Shown in pieces: positions 17,463-25,592 of a stretch of 64,000 nucleotides of DNA (positions are counted from its first letter, which is position 1; each line of letters begins with the position of its first letter). This DNA is from Akkermansia muciniphila. Its GTDB lineage: Bacteria > Verrucomicrobiota > Verrucomicrobiia > Limisphaerales > SXTU01. The stretch covers positions 1 through 64,000 of the forward strand of contig CAMCFN010000017.1 in NCBI GenBank assembly GCA_945874145.1. Direction: 5' to 3'. A model generated the notes under the pieces. The model saw nothing but the letters and a program-made list of their open reading frames with translations, was not told the origin of the DNA and searched no databases. Position numbers and translations under genes: made by a program.

Positions 17463-18878
17463 ATGGCTCTCCAACTGTTCAACACGCTGACCCGCAAGGT
17501 GGAACGCTTCATCCCGCTGGACCCCGCAGGTCGGCACGTCGGGATGTATTGCTGCGGCCCCACGGTCCACGACTTCGCCCACATCGGAAACTTCCGCACG
17601 TTCGTCTTTACCGATCTGCTGCGGCGCTATCTGGAGTTCCGGGGTCTCGATGTCCTTCATGTGATGAACATCACGGATGTGGAGGACAAGATCATCAAGC
17701 GCGTGCATCAGCAGCAGACGACGCTTAAGGACTACACCGGCAAGTATGAGGCCGAGTTCCTGAAAGACTTCGACGCCCTCCAGTGCAAGCGGCCGCACAT
17801 ACTGCCCCACGCCACCGAGCACATTCCCGAGATCATCGCGCTGATTGAGAAACTGCTCGCGCGCGGCATTGCGTATCAGGCGGCGGACGGGTCGGTCTAT
17901 TTCAGCATTGAGAAGTATCGCGGCTGTGGCTGCAAATACGGCCAGCTCGTCAACTTGAACTTCGACGGAATGCGCGTGGGCGATCGCGTGGCCAGCGACG
18001 AATACGAGAAGGAATCGGTGGCCGACTTCGCGCTGTGGAAACAGCGCGTTCCGGAGGATGGCACTGTGTTCTGGCGCAGTCCGTGGGGTGAAGGGCGGCC
18101 GGGCTGGCACATCGAATGCAGCGCGATGAGCATCAAGCATCTCGGGGAAAGTTTTGACCTCCACCTAGGCGGCGAGGATCTGATGTTCCCGCACCATGAA
18201 GACGAAATCGCGCAAAGCGAGGGCGCGCTGAATTTGCCGGCCGGCCGGCGCTTCGTGGAACATTGGATGCACGGCTCGCACCTGCTCGTCGAGGGCAAGA
18301 AGATGAGCAAGTCGCTGGGGAATTTCTTCACGCTGCGGGACTTGTTGGCGAAGGGCTTCAGCGGCCGGGAAATCCGCTACCTGCTGCTCACCGCCCATTA
18401 CCGGGCGCAGTTTAACTTCACGCTGGATGGCCTGGCTGCGGCTCGCGTGGCACTGGCACGGATTGATGAGTGCGTCGGCAAGTTGCGCGAGTTGGCGGGA
18501 GCCGCCTCGATGCCACCGGGACCGGAGCTGCCGCTGCAATTCACCAAGGCGATGGATGACGATCTGAATGTCTCCGCCGCCTGGGGTGCGGTGTTTGACT
18601 GGGTGACCGAGACGAACAAGAAGCTGGCCGCCGGCCAGCTCAAAGGACCGCAGGCGGCCGCCGCGCTCGAAGCGTGGAAACGGGTGGATGAAGTCTTCGG
18701 TTTGGGTAGCCCGCCCTCGGATGATGTGCCTCCCGAGGTGCTCGCCCTGGTGGAGGAACGGCAAGCCGCGCGAAAGGCGAAGGACTTCAAACGCAGCGAC
18801 GTGGTCCGGGACCAATTGAAGGCACTGGGATGGGTGGTCGAGGACACGGCGAAGGGGCCACGGGTGAAGCGGATTTGA
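17463..18878 (+). CDS. cysS: Cysteine--tRNA ligase
   Basis: CysRS charges tRNA-Cys with cysteine in the cytoplasm. The 471-residue product has the HIGH-type motif HIGN at residues 40-43 and KMSKS at 280-284. The zinc-site residues expected in this family are present: Cys31, Cys219, His244 and Glu248. The start is the ATG at 17463 (MALQLFNTLTRKVE). The C-terminal anticodon-binding region ends with the usual ARKAKDFKRSDVVRDQL helix. It is followed 84 bases later by tmk on the same strand. Confidence 0.98.
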   Translation: MALQLFNTLTRKVERFIPLDPAGRHVGMYCCGPTVHDFAHIGNFRTFVFTDLLRRYLEFRGLDVLHVMNITDVEDKIIKRVHQQQTTLKDYTGKYEAEFLKDFDALQCKRPHILPHATEHIPEIIALIEKLLARGIAYQAADGSVYFSIEKYRGCGCKYGQLVNLNFDGMRVGDRVASDEYEKESVADFALWKQRVPEDGTVFWRSPWGEGRPGWHIECSAMSIKHLGESFDLHLGGEDLMFPHHEDEIAQSEGALNLPAGRRFVEHWMHGSHLLVEGKKMSKSLGNFFTLRDLLAKGFSGREIRYLLLTAHYRAQFNFTLDGLAAARVALARIDECVGKLRELAGAASMPPGPELPLQFTKAMDDDLNVSAAWGAVFDWVTETNKKLAAGQLKGPQAAAALEAWKRVDEVFGLGSPPSDDVPPEVLALVEERQAARKAKDFKRSDVVRDQLKALGWVVEDTAKGPRVKRI

Positions 18879-18962
18879 GGCGTCGGCGTGCGCGTTCACT
18901 GGTCCACACGCAGCGCTTGCGCTTCCGCTTAATCGCGGGGTTAATCTTGGTCGCCGATTCAA

Positions 18963-19616
18963 ATGTCAGGACTTTTCATCACCTTAGAAGGCACGGAAGG
19001 CGGCGGCAAAAGCACGCAGATTGCGCTGCTCGCCGACCGGCTCCGCAAGCTGGGCCATCGTCCGCGCCTGCTCCGCGAACCGGGCGGCACGCCCATCGGG
19101 GAGGAAATCCGGCACCTGCTCAAGCACAGCGAGTCGAACCGCCTCATGATGCCAGAGACGGAACTGCTCCTGATGAATGCCAGCCGCGCCCAGTTGGTGC
19201 GCGAAGTGATTCAGCCGGCTTTGGCGGCGGGCGAAATCGTCCTCAGCGACCGCTTCCACGACTCGACCACGGCTTATCAAGGCTACGGTCGACAACTGGA
19301 CTTGGCGCTCGTCAGGTCCGTGATTGGCTTCGCAATTGGCCCCTTGCGTCCACACTTGACCCTGCTGCTGTGCGTCCCGACGACGGTCAGTGAAGCCCGC
19401 CGGCAAGCGCGCCAGGCGAGCACTGCCGGACCACGCGATCGCTTCGAGGAAGCGGACCGGACGTTCTTTGAACGCGTAGAGCGTGGCTTCCTGCACATCG
19501 CGGAAGCCGAACCGGAGCGGGTCAAACTGGTGGACGCGACCCGCAGCATCGACGCGGTGCATGACGACATCTGGCGGCATGTGGCAGTCCAGCTCAATCC
19601 GCTGGACGAGGGTTGA
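18963..19616 (+). CDS. tmk: Thymidylate kinase
   Basis: The enzyme phosphorylates dTMP to dTDP for DNA synthesis. The 217-residue protein has the P-loop GTEGGGKST near residues 10-18, the DR(F/Y) motif as SDRFHDST and the LID region with ARRQARQAS. Start is the ATG at 18963 (MSGLFITLEG). Length is typical. It lies between cysS and the FIST gene on the same strand. Confidence 0.97.
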   Translation: MSGLFITLEGTEGGGKSTQIALLADRLRKLGHRPRLLREPGGTPIGEEIRHLLKHSESNRLMMPETELLLMNASRAQLVREVIQPALAAGEIVLSDRFHDSTTAYQGYGRQLDLALVRSVIGFAIGPLRPHLTLLLCVPTTVSEARRQARQASTAGPRDRFEEADRTFFERVERGFLHIAEAEPERVKLVDATRSIDAVHDDIWRHVAVQLNPLDEG

Positions 19617-19685
19617 CTTCACTGCGCCGGATTGCCGCGTTCAGCCTAACCCCGCTTGCCATCGGTCCGCCTCAATTCATCTGCC

Positions 19686-20882
19686 ATGAACACGCAACAC
19701 GCCTTCGCCGCCCACTGGCACGGTGGTTTTGAAGAAGCGGCTTTGCAGGCCTGGGCAGAAGAACTGCGGGCGAAGCTGCCGGCCCCGCGCGTCACCTTGG
19801 GGTTGGTGTTTATGGCACCCCGCTTTTTCCCCAACGCAAAAGAGACCTTGGAAATTCTCCGGGTCCACGCGCGCATTCCCTTGTTGTTGGGCTGCTCCAG
19901 CCAAGGGCTGATTGCCAATGCGACCGAAATCGAAGAGGACGCCGGCTTGGTGGTGGCGCTGTATGACCTGCCCGGCGCGGAACTGAAGGCGGTGCGATTC
20001 ACCAATCAACAGGTGGAGGAAGCCAGCAACGCGGCCCATTGGCATGCGGCACTCGGGATGAGTCCGAAACCCCGCGCTGGCTGGCTGGCGTTCGCCGATC
20101 CGTTCAGCCTCGATGGGGAGAAGTGGCTGAAGCAATGGAACGAGGCGTATCCCGGGCAACCCATTCTTGGCGGACTGGCCAGCGGCGATGCCGCCGAACG
20201 CGCCACGCAGGTGTATCTGAATGGCGAGGTGTTTGAGGACGGCGGCGTGGCCTTGTCCGTCGGCGGCGAGGTGCGTCTCTGCGGGATGATTTCGCAGGGC
20301 TGCACGCCCATCGGCGAGACTTGGACGATCACGCAGGCCGAGCGGAACATCATTGCGCAACTCGGGAACCGTCCGGCCTATCAGCGCTTGATCGAGGCCT
20401 TCGAGCAGCTTTCGCCCGAGGCGCAGGCCAAGGCTAAGGGCAACCTGTTTGTCGGGCTCGTCATCAACGAGTATCTGGAGGAATTTCACCGGGGCGACTT
20501 CCTGATCCGTAACTTGCTGGGGGGCGATCCGACCTCCGGGGCGATTGCGGTCGGGGCCTTGCCACGGCTGGGCCAGACGCTTCAGTTCCAACGGCGCGAC
20601 GCCGATGCCGCAACCGAGGACATGGCGGCCATGCTGGACCGGACGCAGCGCGATCTGGCGGGCAGTGAAGTGCTCGGCGGCGTTCTGTGCTGCTGCAATG
20701 GCCGGGGGCGGGGTTTGTTTCGCGAGTCCAGCCACGACGCGCGCATGGTGCAGGAGAGGCTGGGGCCGCTCGGCCTGACGGGCTTCTTCTGCAACGGGGA
20801 AATCGGCCCAGTCGGGGCGAAAAATTTCCTGCACGGCTACACCGCCGCGCTGGCGTTGTTCGTGCGGCAGCTACCGCGCTGA
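19686..20882 (+). CDS. FIST-domain sensory protein
   Basis: The 398-residue protein (MNTQHAFAAHWHGGF) matches the FIST N and FIST C domains in order: an N-terminal half with GCSSQGLIANATEIEE and a C-terminal half with FLIRNLLGGDPTSGAIAVG and GVLCCCNGRG. FIST domains are proposed small-ligand sensors and are often fused to signalling modules; here the protein is a stand-alone cytoplasmic form with no output domain. It ends only three bases from the convergent cyclic-nucleotide protein gene. Confidence 0.88.
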   Translation: MNTQHAFAAHWHGGFEEAALQAWAEELRAKLPAPRVTLGLVFMAPRFFPNAKETLEILRVHARIPLLLGCSSQGLIANATEIEEDAGLVVALYDLPGAELKAVRFTNQQVEEASNAAHWHAALGMSPKPRAGWLAFADPFSLDGEKWLKQWNEAYPGQPILGGLASGDAAERATQVYLNGEVFEDGGVALSVGGEVRLCGMISQGCTPIGETWTITQAERNIIAQLGNRPAYQRLIEAFEQLSPEAQAKAKGNLFVGLVINEYLEEFHRGDFLIRNLLGGDPTSGAIAVGALPRLGQTLQFQRRDADAATEDMAAMLDRTQRDLAGSEVLGGVLCCCNGRGRGLFRESSHDARMVQERLGPLGLTGFFCNGEIGPVGAKNFLHGYTAALALFVRQLPR

Positions 20883-20885
20883 CCG

Positions 20886-22490
20886 CTACTTCTTGCCCGT
20901 GAGGGCGGCGTTGGTGCGGCGCAGCCGGGCGGAGAGCTCCAAGGCGATGTTGCGCATGACGGCCAGACCGAGGTGCGGTTCGCGCTGCGTCAGCTCGAAG
21001 AACTGGGGGCGCTGCATGACCAGCAAGATGCTGGCCTGCTTGGCAACGGCCATGGCACCGCGCTTGCCGCCGTCCAGAAAGGAAATCTCGCCAAAGACCT
21101 GCCCCTGCCCGAGCGACGCAATGGGCGGAGCGTTCTCGTCCAGCAGGATGTCGATCTGTCCGCGCATCACCACGTAGGCCTCATGCCCTGAGTCGTCCTT
21201 GCCGAAGATCCGTTCGCCGGGCCGGAACAGCTTTTGGGTGAACAGGCGGGCGAGCTTGCGCAGTTCGCCGTCGCCCAGCCCCTTGAAGAGTTCCAGATCA
21301 CGCAACAGGTTGATGATGGCGACGCCAATGCTCTGATCTTGGAGGCAGTGCTTGATGACATTAACAATGACCAGCGCGTGGGTGGTCAGCTTGTCATGCT
21401 CAATGGCGTAGGTCTGATTGAGCTTCACCATCTTAACCAGATCAGTGGTGCCCTCATGAAGCTTGTGAAAGCCCGGCAGGTAGGCGGCGGGCACGAAGCC
21501 GAGCTGCTCCGCGCTGATGAGCAGCTTCACGGCGGTGACCAGCGCATCCATCTCCACGTAGGCAGCACTCAGCTCCGTTTGGGAATGCTTGCAGACATAC
21601 TGCAACACCGCGCCCAGCGAGAGGTTGTCCGTGCAGAAGGCGTCCATGATCCGGACGCAGCGGTCCTGTTCGTCGAAGAGATATCGCATGCCCCCGACGA
21701 GCTTGTCCTCCCGTCGGCACAGCACCGCCTTGGGCGTGATGGCCGCCGCCACCCGCATGAAGCCCGAACCCCAGTTGAAATTGCCCGAGATTTCCTGCGG
21801 CGGATTGGCGGTCGCGGCGGCGGCGTGGGCAGCCTTGTAGTCCGCTTCGGTGGCTGCGACCACGACCACGTCGGTCTGGAGCGGATACCCGGTGCCTCCG
21901 TCCCGGGCGCTGGGCACGCCGGGGATCATCAAATGCGTCAACACCACCGCGGCCAGCTCGCCCAACTGCGGCAGCGACTCGGAAACCGGCAGTCGGTTCG
22001 CATTCATCGACCGCGCCCGTTTGACGTAAAACAGCACTTCCTCGCGCGTCTTGTGGATGTGCTTAAGCGGCTGGAAGCCGACACAGGCGAACCCGAGCTT
22101 CTCGAACAGCACCTGCTGCTGGTTGTCCGACGCCAGCACGCGTGTGACACACATCTGGCGACGCAAGACCGCCAGCTCGGTGATTTTCTGGATCAATGCC
22201 TCCGCTGAACCATCCGCGTAGCTGGATGGGTGAAAGAGGTTGCGGCCGAGATTGCAGACGGGGTTTTCGTTGGCCGTCACCGCACCCAGGACGGAAATGC
22301 TGGCCAGCAGCTTGTCTTCCTCGGCCGCCACCCAAGTCTCGTTACCTGGCAGGCCGGAGGCGAGTTCTGCGGACACCCAAGCCGGATCATAGACCTGCCG
22401 GTTCGGGTGATCCGCGCCGAGCGAGGACTGCACGAGCTGGATCCACTGCACCGCATCCTCGGACTTTGCTTTGCGGAGGTTCAGGGCCAT
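20886..22490 (-). CDS. GNAT-like acetyltransferase with C-terminal cyclic-nucleotide-binding domain
   Basis: The 534-residue protein starts MALNLRKAKSEDAVQWI. An N-terminal GNAT-like region (about 1-155) ends with VTRVLASDNQQQVLFEKLGF. A second GNAT-like half (about 265-375) has DAFCTDNLSLGAVLQYVC and LLISAEQLGFVPAAYLPGF. The last 130 residues are a cyclic-nucleotide-binding domain: FRPGERIFGKDDSG, YVVMRGQIDILL, then the phosphate-binding cassette FGEISFLDGGKRGA. A cAMP-gated lysine acetyltransferase is known in mycobacteria, but with the domains in the opposite order. The first GNAT-like region may be degenerate. Start at 22490 was chosen because the GNAT fold begins there. Confidence 0.72.
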   Translation of the reverse strand: MALNLRKAKSEDAVQWIQLVQSSLGADHPNRQVYDPAWVSAELASGLPGNETWVAAEEDKLLASISVLGAVTANENPVCNLGRNLFHPSSYADGSAEALIQKITELAVLRRQMCVTRVLASDNQQQVLFEKLGFACVGFQPLKHIHKTREEVLFYVKRARSMNANRLPVSESLPQLGELAAVVLTHLMIPGVPSARDGGTGYPLQTDVVVVAATEADYKAAHAAAATANPPQEISGNFNWGSGFMRVAAAITPKAVLCRREDKLVGGMRYLFDEQDRCVRIMDAFCTDNLSLGAVLQYVCKHSQTELSAAYVEMDALVTAVKLLISAEQLGFVPAAYLPGFHKLHEGTTDLVKMVKLNQTYAIEHDKLTTHALVIVNVIKHCLQDQSIGVAIINLLRDLELFKGLGDGELRKLARLFTQKLFRPGERIFGKDDSGHEAYVVMRGQIDILLDENAPPIASLGQGQVFGEISFLDGGKRGAMAVAKQASILLVMQRPQFFELTQREPHLGLAVMRNIALELSARLRRTNAALTGKK

Positions 22491-22534
22491 GGCGGGTGCG
22501 GAAAGTTCGTCGTTGTGTGGGTGAACAAAATTTT

Positions 22535-22619
22535 TGGTGCGCACGGCAGGACTTGAACCTGCATGATGTTACTCACTAGAACCTGAATCTAGCGCGTCTG
22601 CCAATTCCGCCACGTGCGC
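22535..22619 (-). tRNA. tRNA-Leu(CAG)
   Basis: The sequence folds with an acceptor stem GCGCACG/CGTGCGC (perfect), a D-arm GGCGGAATTGGCAGACGC, an anticodon stem CTAGA/TCTAG with loop TTCAGGT and anticodon CAG, a long variable arm, and T-arm CAGGTTCAAGTCCTG. The 3' CCA is encoded (22535-22537). The long variable arm and anticodon identify leucine, codon CUG. It lies 44 bases upstream of the GNAT/cyclic-nucleotide gene on the same strand. Confidence 0.95.
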
Positions 22620-22920
22620 AATTGCAACTGGAGGTTGCGGCGTGAGAATTACTGCGCGACGGCGATGGGGCAAGCGCAATTTCACTTCCGGTCCAGGGTG
22701 CGGCCTTCAGGCCACTTACGCGTCCGAACGGGCGAGGCAACCCGCTGAGCCCACGGCCGGGGATCACCTGCAAGCCGATGAAACACCTGGGAGCGTTCAA
22801 AGCCCCGATGACCCCACGTGCCACCACCGGGCCTGGCAATGGCAGTAAAGCGTCGCCGGCGGACCGGTCGGGTGCGCTTTCAAATGAGCTGCGGAGGCGC
22901 AGAGCCGGCGGAACAATCGC
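22620..22920. other. Spacer beside the tRNA
   Basis: No gene is supported in these 301 bases. A minus-strand frame running into the tRNA is not convincing. The right end merges into an IS66-like remnant. Confidence 0.4.
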
Positions 22921-23045
22921 GCCGTGCTCCAGACCGACGCACAGCGCCTATGATGCGGTCATAGAGCCGCCCATGATCCAGGCCGCTTGTTGGGCCCATG
23001 TGCGGTGCAAGTTCAACGAAGCTCACCAACTGCCCCCAGCGGCGG
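22921..23045 (+). mobile_element. IS66-type transposase remnant
   Basis: Two frames joined by a one-base shift read VLQTD and then SAYDAVIEPPMIQAACWAHV, followed by RCKFNEAHQLPP. This is the conserved region of IS66-family transposases (LQTDGY-AYD, then HAACWAHARRKF). Only about 40 codons survive and no terminal repeats were seen. It lies next to a tRNA gene, a common integration neighbourhood. Confidence 0.65.
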
Positions 23046-23065
23046 CGCGGGGCAATTTACGGCCT

Positions 23066-24490
23066 TCACACCACAAGACTCACGTGCTTCGTCTCCAAAA
23101 ACGCCTCCATGCCTTCGCTGCCCAGTTCACGCCCCCAGCCGCTCTGCTTCACGCCGCCGAAGGGCGCGTTGCTCGTGGTAGGCACGCCGTCGTTGATACC
23201 AATCATGCCGGCCTCCAGCGACTCCATCAGGCGGAACGCACGGCTGAGGTCGCGCGTGAAGACATAGGCGGCGAGACCGTAGTTCGTGTCGTTCGCGCGC
23301 GTGATGGCCTCCGCCTCGGTGTCGAAGATGTTTACGTAGGCGACGGGGGCGAACGTCTCATCGCACATGCCGAGCGACGCGCCGGACACACCGGTCAGCA
23401 CAGTCGGTTCGAGGAAGGCGCTGCCGGCGTAACCGTGCCGCTTGCCGCCGCAGAGCAACTGCGCGCCCTTGGCCTGCGCGTCGGCAATGTGCTGGAGTGC
23501 GAGGTCCACAGCGGCGGGGTTGATGAGCGGGCCGATGTCCACGCCGGGTTCGAGGCCGTTGCCGAGCTTGAGCGCCTTCACGCGCTCGACGAACGCCGGG
23601 ATGAACTGCTCCGCGATGCCGCGCTGGACGTAGATGCGGTTCGCCGCGATGCACGACTGGCCGGTGTTGCGGAACTTGGCGACCATCGTCTGTTCGAGCG
23701 CGCGGTCGAGGTCCGCGTCGTCGAAGACGAGCACGGGCGAATGTCCGCCGAGTTCGAGCGAGAGCGGCTTTACCCGCGCGGCGGCTCCGGCGATGAGCTT
23801 CTTCCCCACCTCGGTCGAGCCGGTGAAAGTGATCTTGCGGCAAAGCGGGTTCTCCAGAAACTCCGCTGCTATCTCCGCCGCCGGACCGGCCACAAGCTGG
23901 AACACGCCCTTCGGCAAGCCCGCCGCGTGGACGCACTCGGCGAACAGCACGGCGCAAAGCGGCGTGGCGCTGGCGGGCTTGAGCACAACGGTGCAGCCGG
24001 CGGCGAGCGCAGCGGCAACCTTCCGCACCGCGAGCACGAGCGGGAAGTTCCATGGACTGATGGCCGCGACCACGCCGATGGGCGTCTTGATGACCATATG
24101 CCGCTTGCCTTCCACCTGCGGCGGGATGACGCGCCCGTAACCGCGCCGCGCCTCCTCGGCGAACCAGCGCAGATGGTCAAGGGTCATCACCACCTCACCT
24201 ACGCTCTGGGCCAGCGGCTTGCCGTTTTCGAGCATGATGGTCTTGGCGAACTCGTCCTTCCGCCGCTCGACCTCGGCGGCAATCTTCAGCAGGAAATCCC
24301 CGCGCGTCCGCCCCACGACGTTACGCCACGACCGAAACGCCGCGTGCGCATCCGCCAACGCCTGCGCCACACGGTCACGCCCGCAGGCGGACATATGCGC
24401 CATAACTTCGCCAGTGGCTGGGTTGCGGACGGGGAGGGTTTTGTCCGTGGTGACGAACTCGCCGTTGAGGTAGAGGGGATGGATTCTCAC
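23066..24490 (-). CDS. NAD(P)-dependent aldehyde dehydrogenase, succinate-semialdehyde type
   Basis: The 474-residue protein has the complete aldehyde dehydrogenase set: Asn148 in PWNFP, Lys171 in VVLKPAS, general-base Glu246 in LELGGHSP and nucleophile Cys280 in NTGQSCIAANR. The sequence resembles the succinate-semialdehyde dehydrogenase subgroup (GabD), oxidising the semialdehyde to succinate, though close relatives use other aldehydes. It starts with GTG at 24490, 13 bases after the neighbouring zinc-ribbon gene on the same strand, so they are likely co-transcribed. No GABA transaminase gene is nearby to support the pathway. Confidence 0.9.
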   Translation of the reverse strand: MRIHPLYLNGEFVTTDKTLPVRNPATGEVMAHMSACGRDRVAQALADAHAAFRSWRNVVGRTRGDFLLKIAAEVERRKDEFAKTIMLENGKPLAQSVGEVVMTLDHLRWFAEEARRGYGRVIPPQVEGKRHMVIKTPIGVVAAISPWNFPLVLAVRKVAAALAAGCTVVLKPASATPLCAVLFAECVHAAGLPKGVFQLVAGPAAEIAAEFLENPLCRKITFTGSTEVGKKLIAGAAARVKPLSLELGGHSPVLVFDDADLDRALEQTMVAKFRNTGQSCIAANRIYVQRGIAEQFIPAFVERVKALKLGNGLEPGVDIGPLINPAAVDLALQHIADAQAKGAQLLCGGKRHGYAGSAFLEPTVLTGVSGASLGMCDETFAPVAYVNIFDTEAEAITRANDTNYGLAAYVFTRDLSRAFRLMESLEAGMIGINDGVPTTSNAPFGGVKQSGWGRELGSEGMEAFLETKHVSLVV

Positions 24491-24503
24491 AACAGGCTAC
24501 AAT

Positions 24504-25046
24504 TTAGTCTTCGGGAAAGGCCTCTCGGAAATCGTAGCCGTTGGTGAAGTCCTCCGGTTTGTCGTTCTCAGTTTTGCCAAGTAGCCGAGCATCCACGAGT
24601 TCGAAAATAATGGCTCCGATGTCCTCGGTGCGAAGAATGCCCCAGTCTGCCAAGGCTGCGCGTGCCCGCTTGCCAAAGCGCTGAAGGGCTAGTTCACGAA
24701 AGGCGAGCAGCAGTTGCGCGCCAGAAATGTGGCGTGGTGGTCCACTTGGGTCGCGCCGCAGCCGGAAGTCCGTCCGTAGTCCCAAGTCAACGGCATCGCG
24801 AACGAAATCGTATGCCAATAATGGGAAGCGTGGATTCGGCCCAAGCGCCACGGCTAGGTCGGTGAGCTTCCCGGCGAACTGCACGTCTGGCGAGCAGATG
24901 GTCGAGCCCGCCTCGATTGTCGTGGTAGGCGGGAAGCCAAAACTCCCTGCGCACGCTTCGCACAGGTCAAACTTAACCATCAGCGCATTGATGATCTGAG
25001 TCAGATGCACAACGGCCTCCTGTTGCTTGCATTTTTGACAAAGCAT
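24504..25046 (-). CDS. Zinc-ribbon/Minf_1886-domain fusion protein
   Basis: The 180-residue protein has two recognisable parts. Residues 1-40 form a McsA-like zinc ribbon with two CxxC pairs (LCQKCKQQEA and LCEACAGSFG), known for UvrB/C-related or stress-kinase regulators. Residues about 70-180 match the Minf_1886 family, first described in Methylacidiphilum: HISGAQLLLAFRELALQRFG, RAALADWGILRTEDIG and FELVDARLLGKTENDKPEDF. The biochemical role of Minf_1886 proteins is unknown. It precedes the aldehyde dehydrogenase in the same orientation. Confidence 0.75.
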   Translation of the reverse strand: MLCQKCKQQEAVVHLTQIINALMVKFDLCEACAGSFGFPPTTTIEAGSTICSPDVQFAGKLTDLAVALGPNPRFPLLAYDFVRDAVDLGLRTDFRLRRDPSGPPRHISGAQLLLAFRELALQRFGKRARAALADWGILRTEDIGAIIFELVDARLLGKTENDKPEDFTNGYDFREAFPED

Positions 25047-25067
25047 GGAGTGACGAGGTTGCCGGTA

Positions 25068-25592
25068 TCACCAAAGCGGATTCGGCCGATAGATTGGCTG
25101 CGCCCAAGGCGTTTGCTTGCCCGCATCCAGACCCGGATCGGAGGGCGGCTGGGTGGCGGCGAGGTAGTCGAGGAGCTGCGTGCGGATGGTCGGGATGAGC
25201 GGCCACAGCCCGTGCTTCTGCTGCATCATGGTGATGAGTTCGTCCCAACGCTCGCGCGTGGCGTGGGTGGCGGTGATGATGGCGGTCGAGTGGCAGGGGA
25301 TGCAGTTGATCTGGACCTGCTCGCGGCCCTTGCCGGGCCTGAGAGCTTGGATGGCGCTGGTGTTTTGTGGCTCGGCGGCGGGGAGGGGAAGAAGCAAAAG
25401 ACTCAGGAGGAGAATCCAAAGATTTGGGGATGACAAAGAGGGGGCACCGCAGGGGCGGAACACAGGCAAGAGCCTTTGGCTGGTAGGGCGCGGTGCCCTC
25501 ACCGTGCCGGTCGGGCGTTCGGATGGTTCAGCGGCGCGCTGAGGAGAGAGCGCCCTACCGGCGGTGCGGAAATCCGAGGGCGTCGGTTTCAT
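25068..25592 (-). CDS. Monoheme cytochrome c (SorB-like)
   Basis: The 174-codon frame carries one heme c site, CIPCH (residues 97-101), and a distal Met in ITMMQQ or nearby. It follows the SorA-like gene, and a small c-type cytochrome is the known electron acceptor of such sulfite dehydrogenases. The ATG at 25592 overlaps the sorA stop by four bases, but this leaves about 56 residues before the hydrophobic signal NLWILLLSLLLLPLPAAEP. A TTG at 25436 would place the signal at the N-terminus (MSSPNLWILLL). The extra stretch overlaps an inverted repeat, so the later start is likely. Confidence 0.75.
   Translation of the reverse strand: MKPTPSDFRTAGRALSPQRAAEPSERPTGTVRAPRPTSQRLLPVFRPCGAPSLSSPNLWILLLSLLLLPLPAAEPQNTSAIQALRPGKGREQVQINCIPCHSTAIITATHATRERWDELITMMQQKHGLWPLIPTIRTQLLDYLAATQPPSDPGLDAGKQTPWAQPIYRPNPLW
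25482..25559. repeat. GGTAGGGCGC inverted repeat at the sorA-sorB junction
   Basis: Arms GGTAGGGCGC (25482-25491) and GCGCCCTACC (25550-25559) are perfect inverted copies around a GC-rich interior. It lies inside the 5' extension of the cytochrome frame. Such flanked spacers recur in Verrucomicrobiota intergenic DNA, to my knowledge. It may be a mobile or regulatory repeat that landed in the operon. Confidence 0.65.

Noticed and set aside
22576-22839. Open frame on the minus strand beside tRNA-Leu
   Set aside because: It overlaps the tRNA and has no family motif; most likely a chance reading frame.
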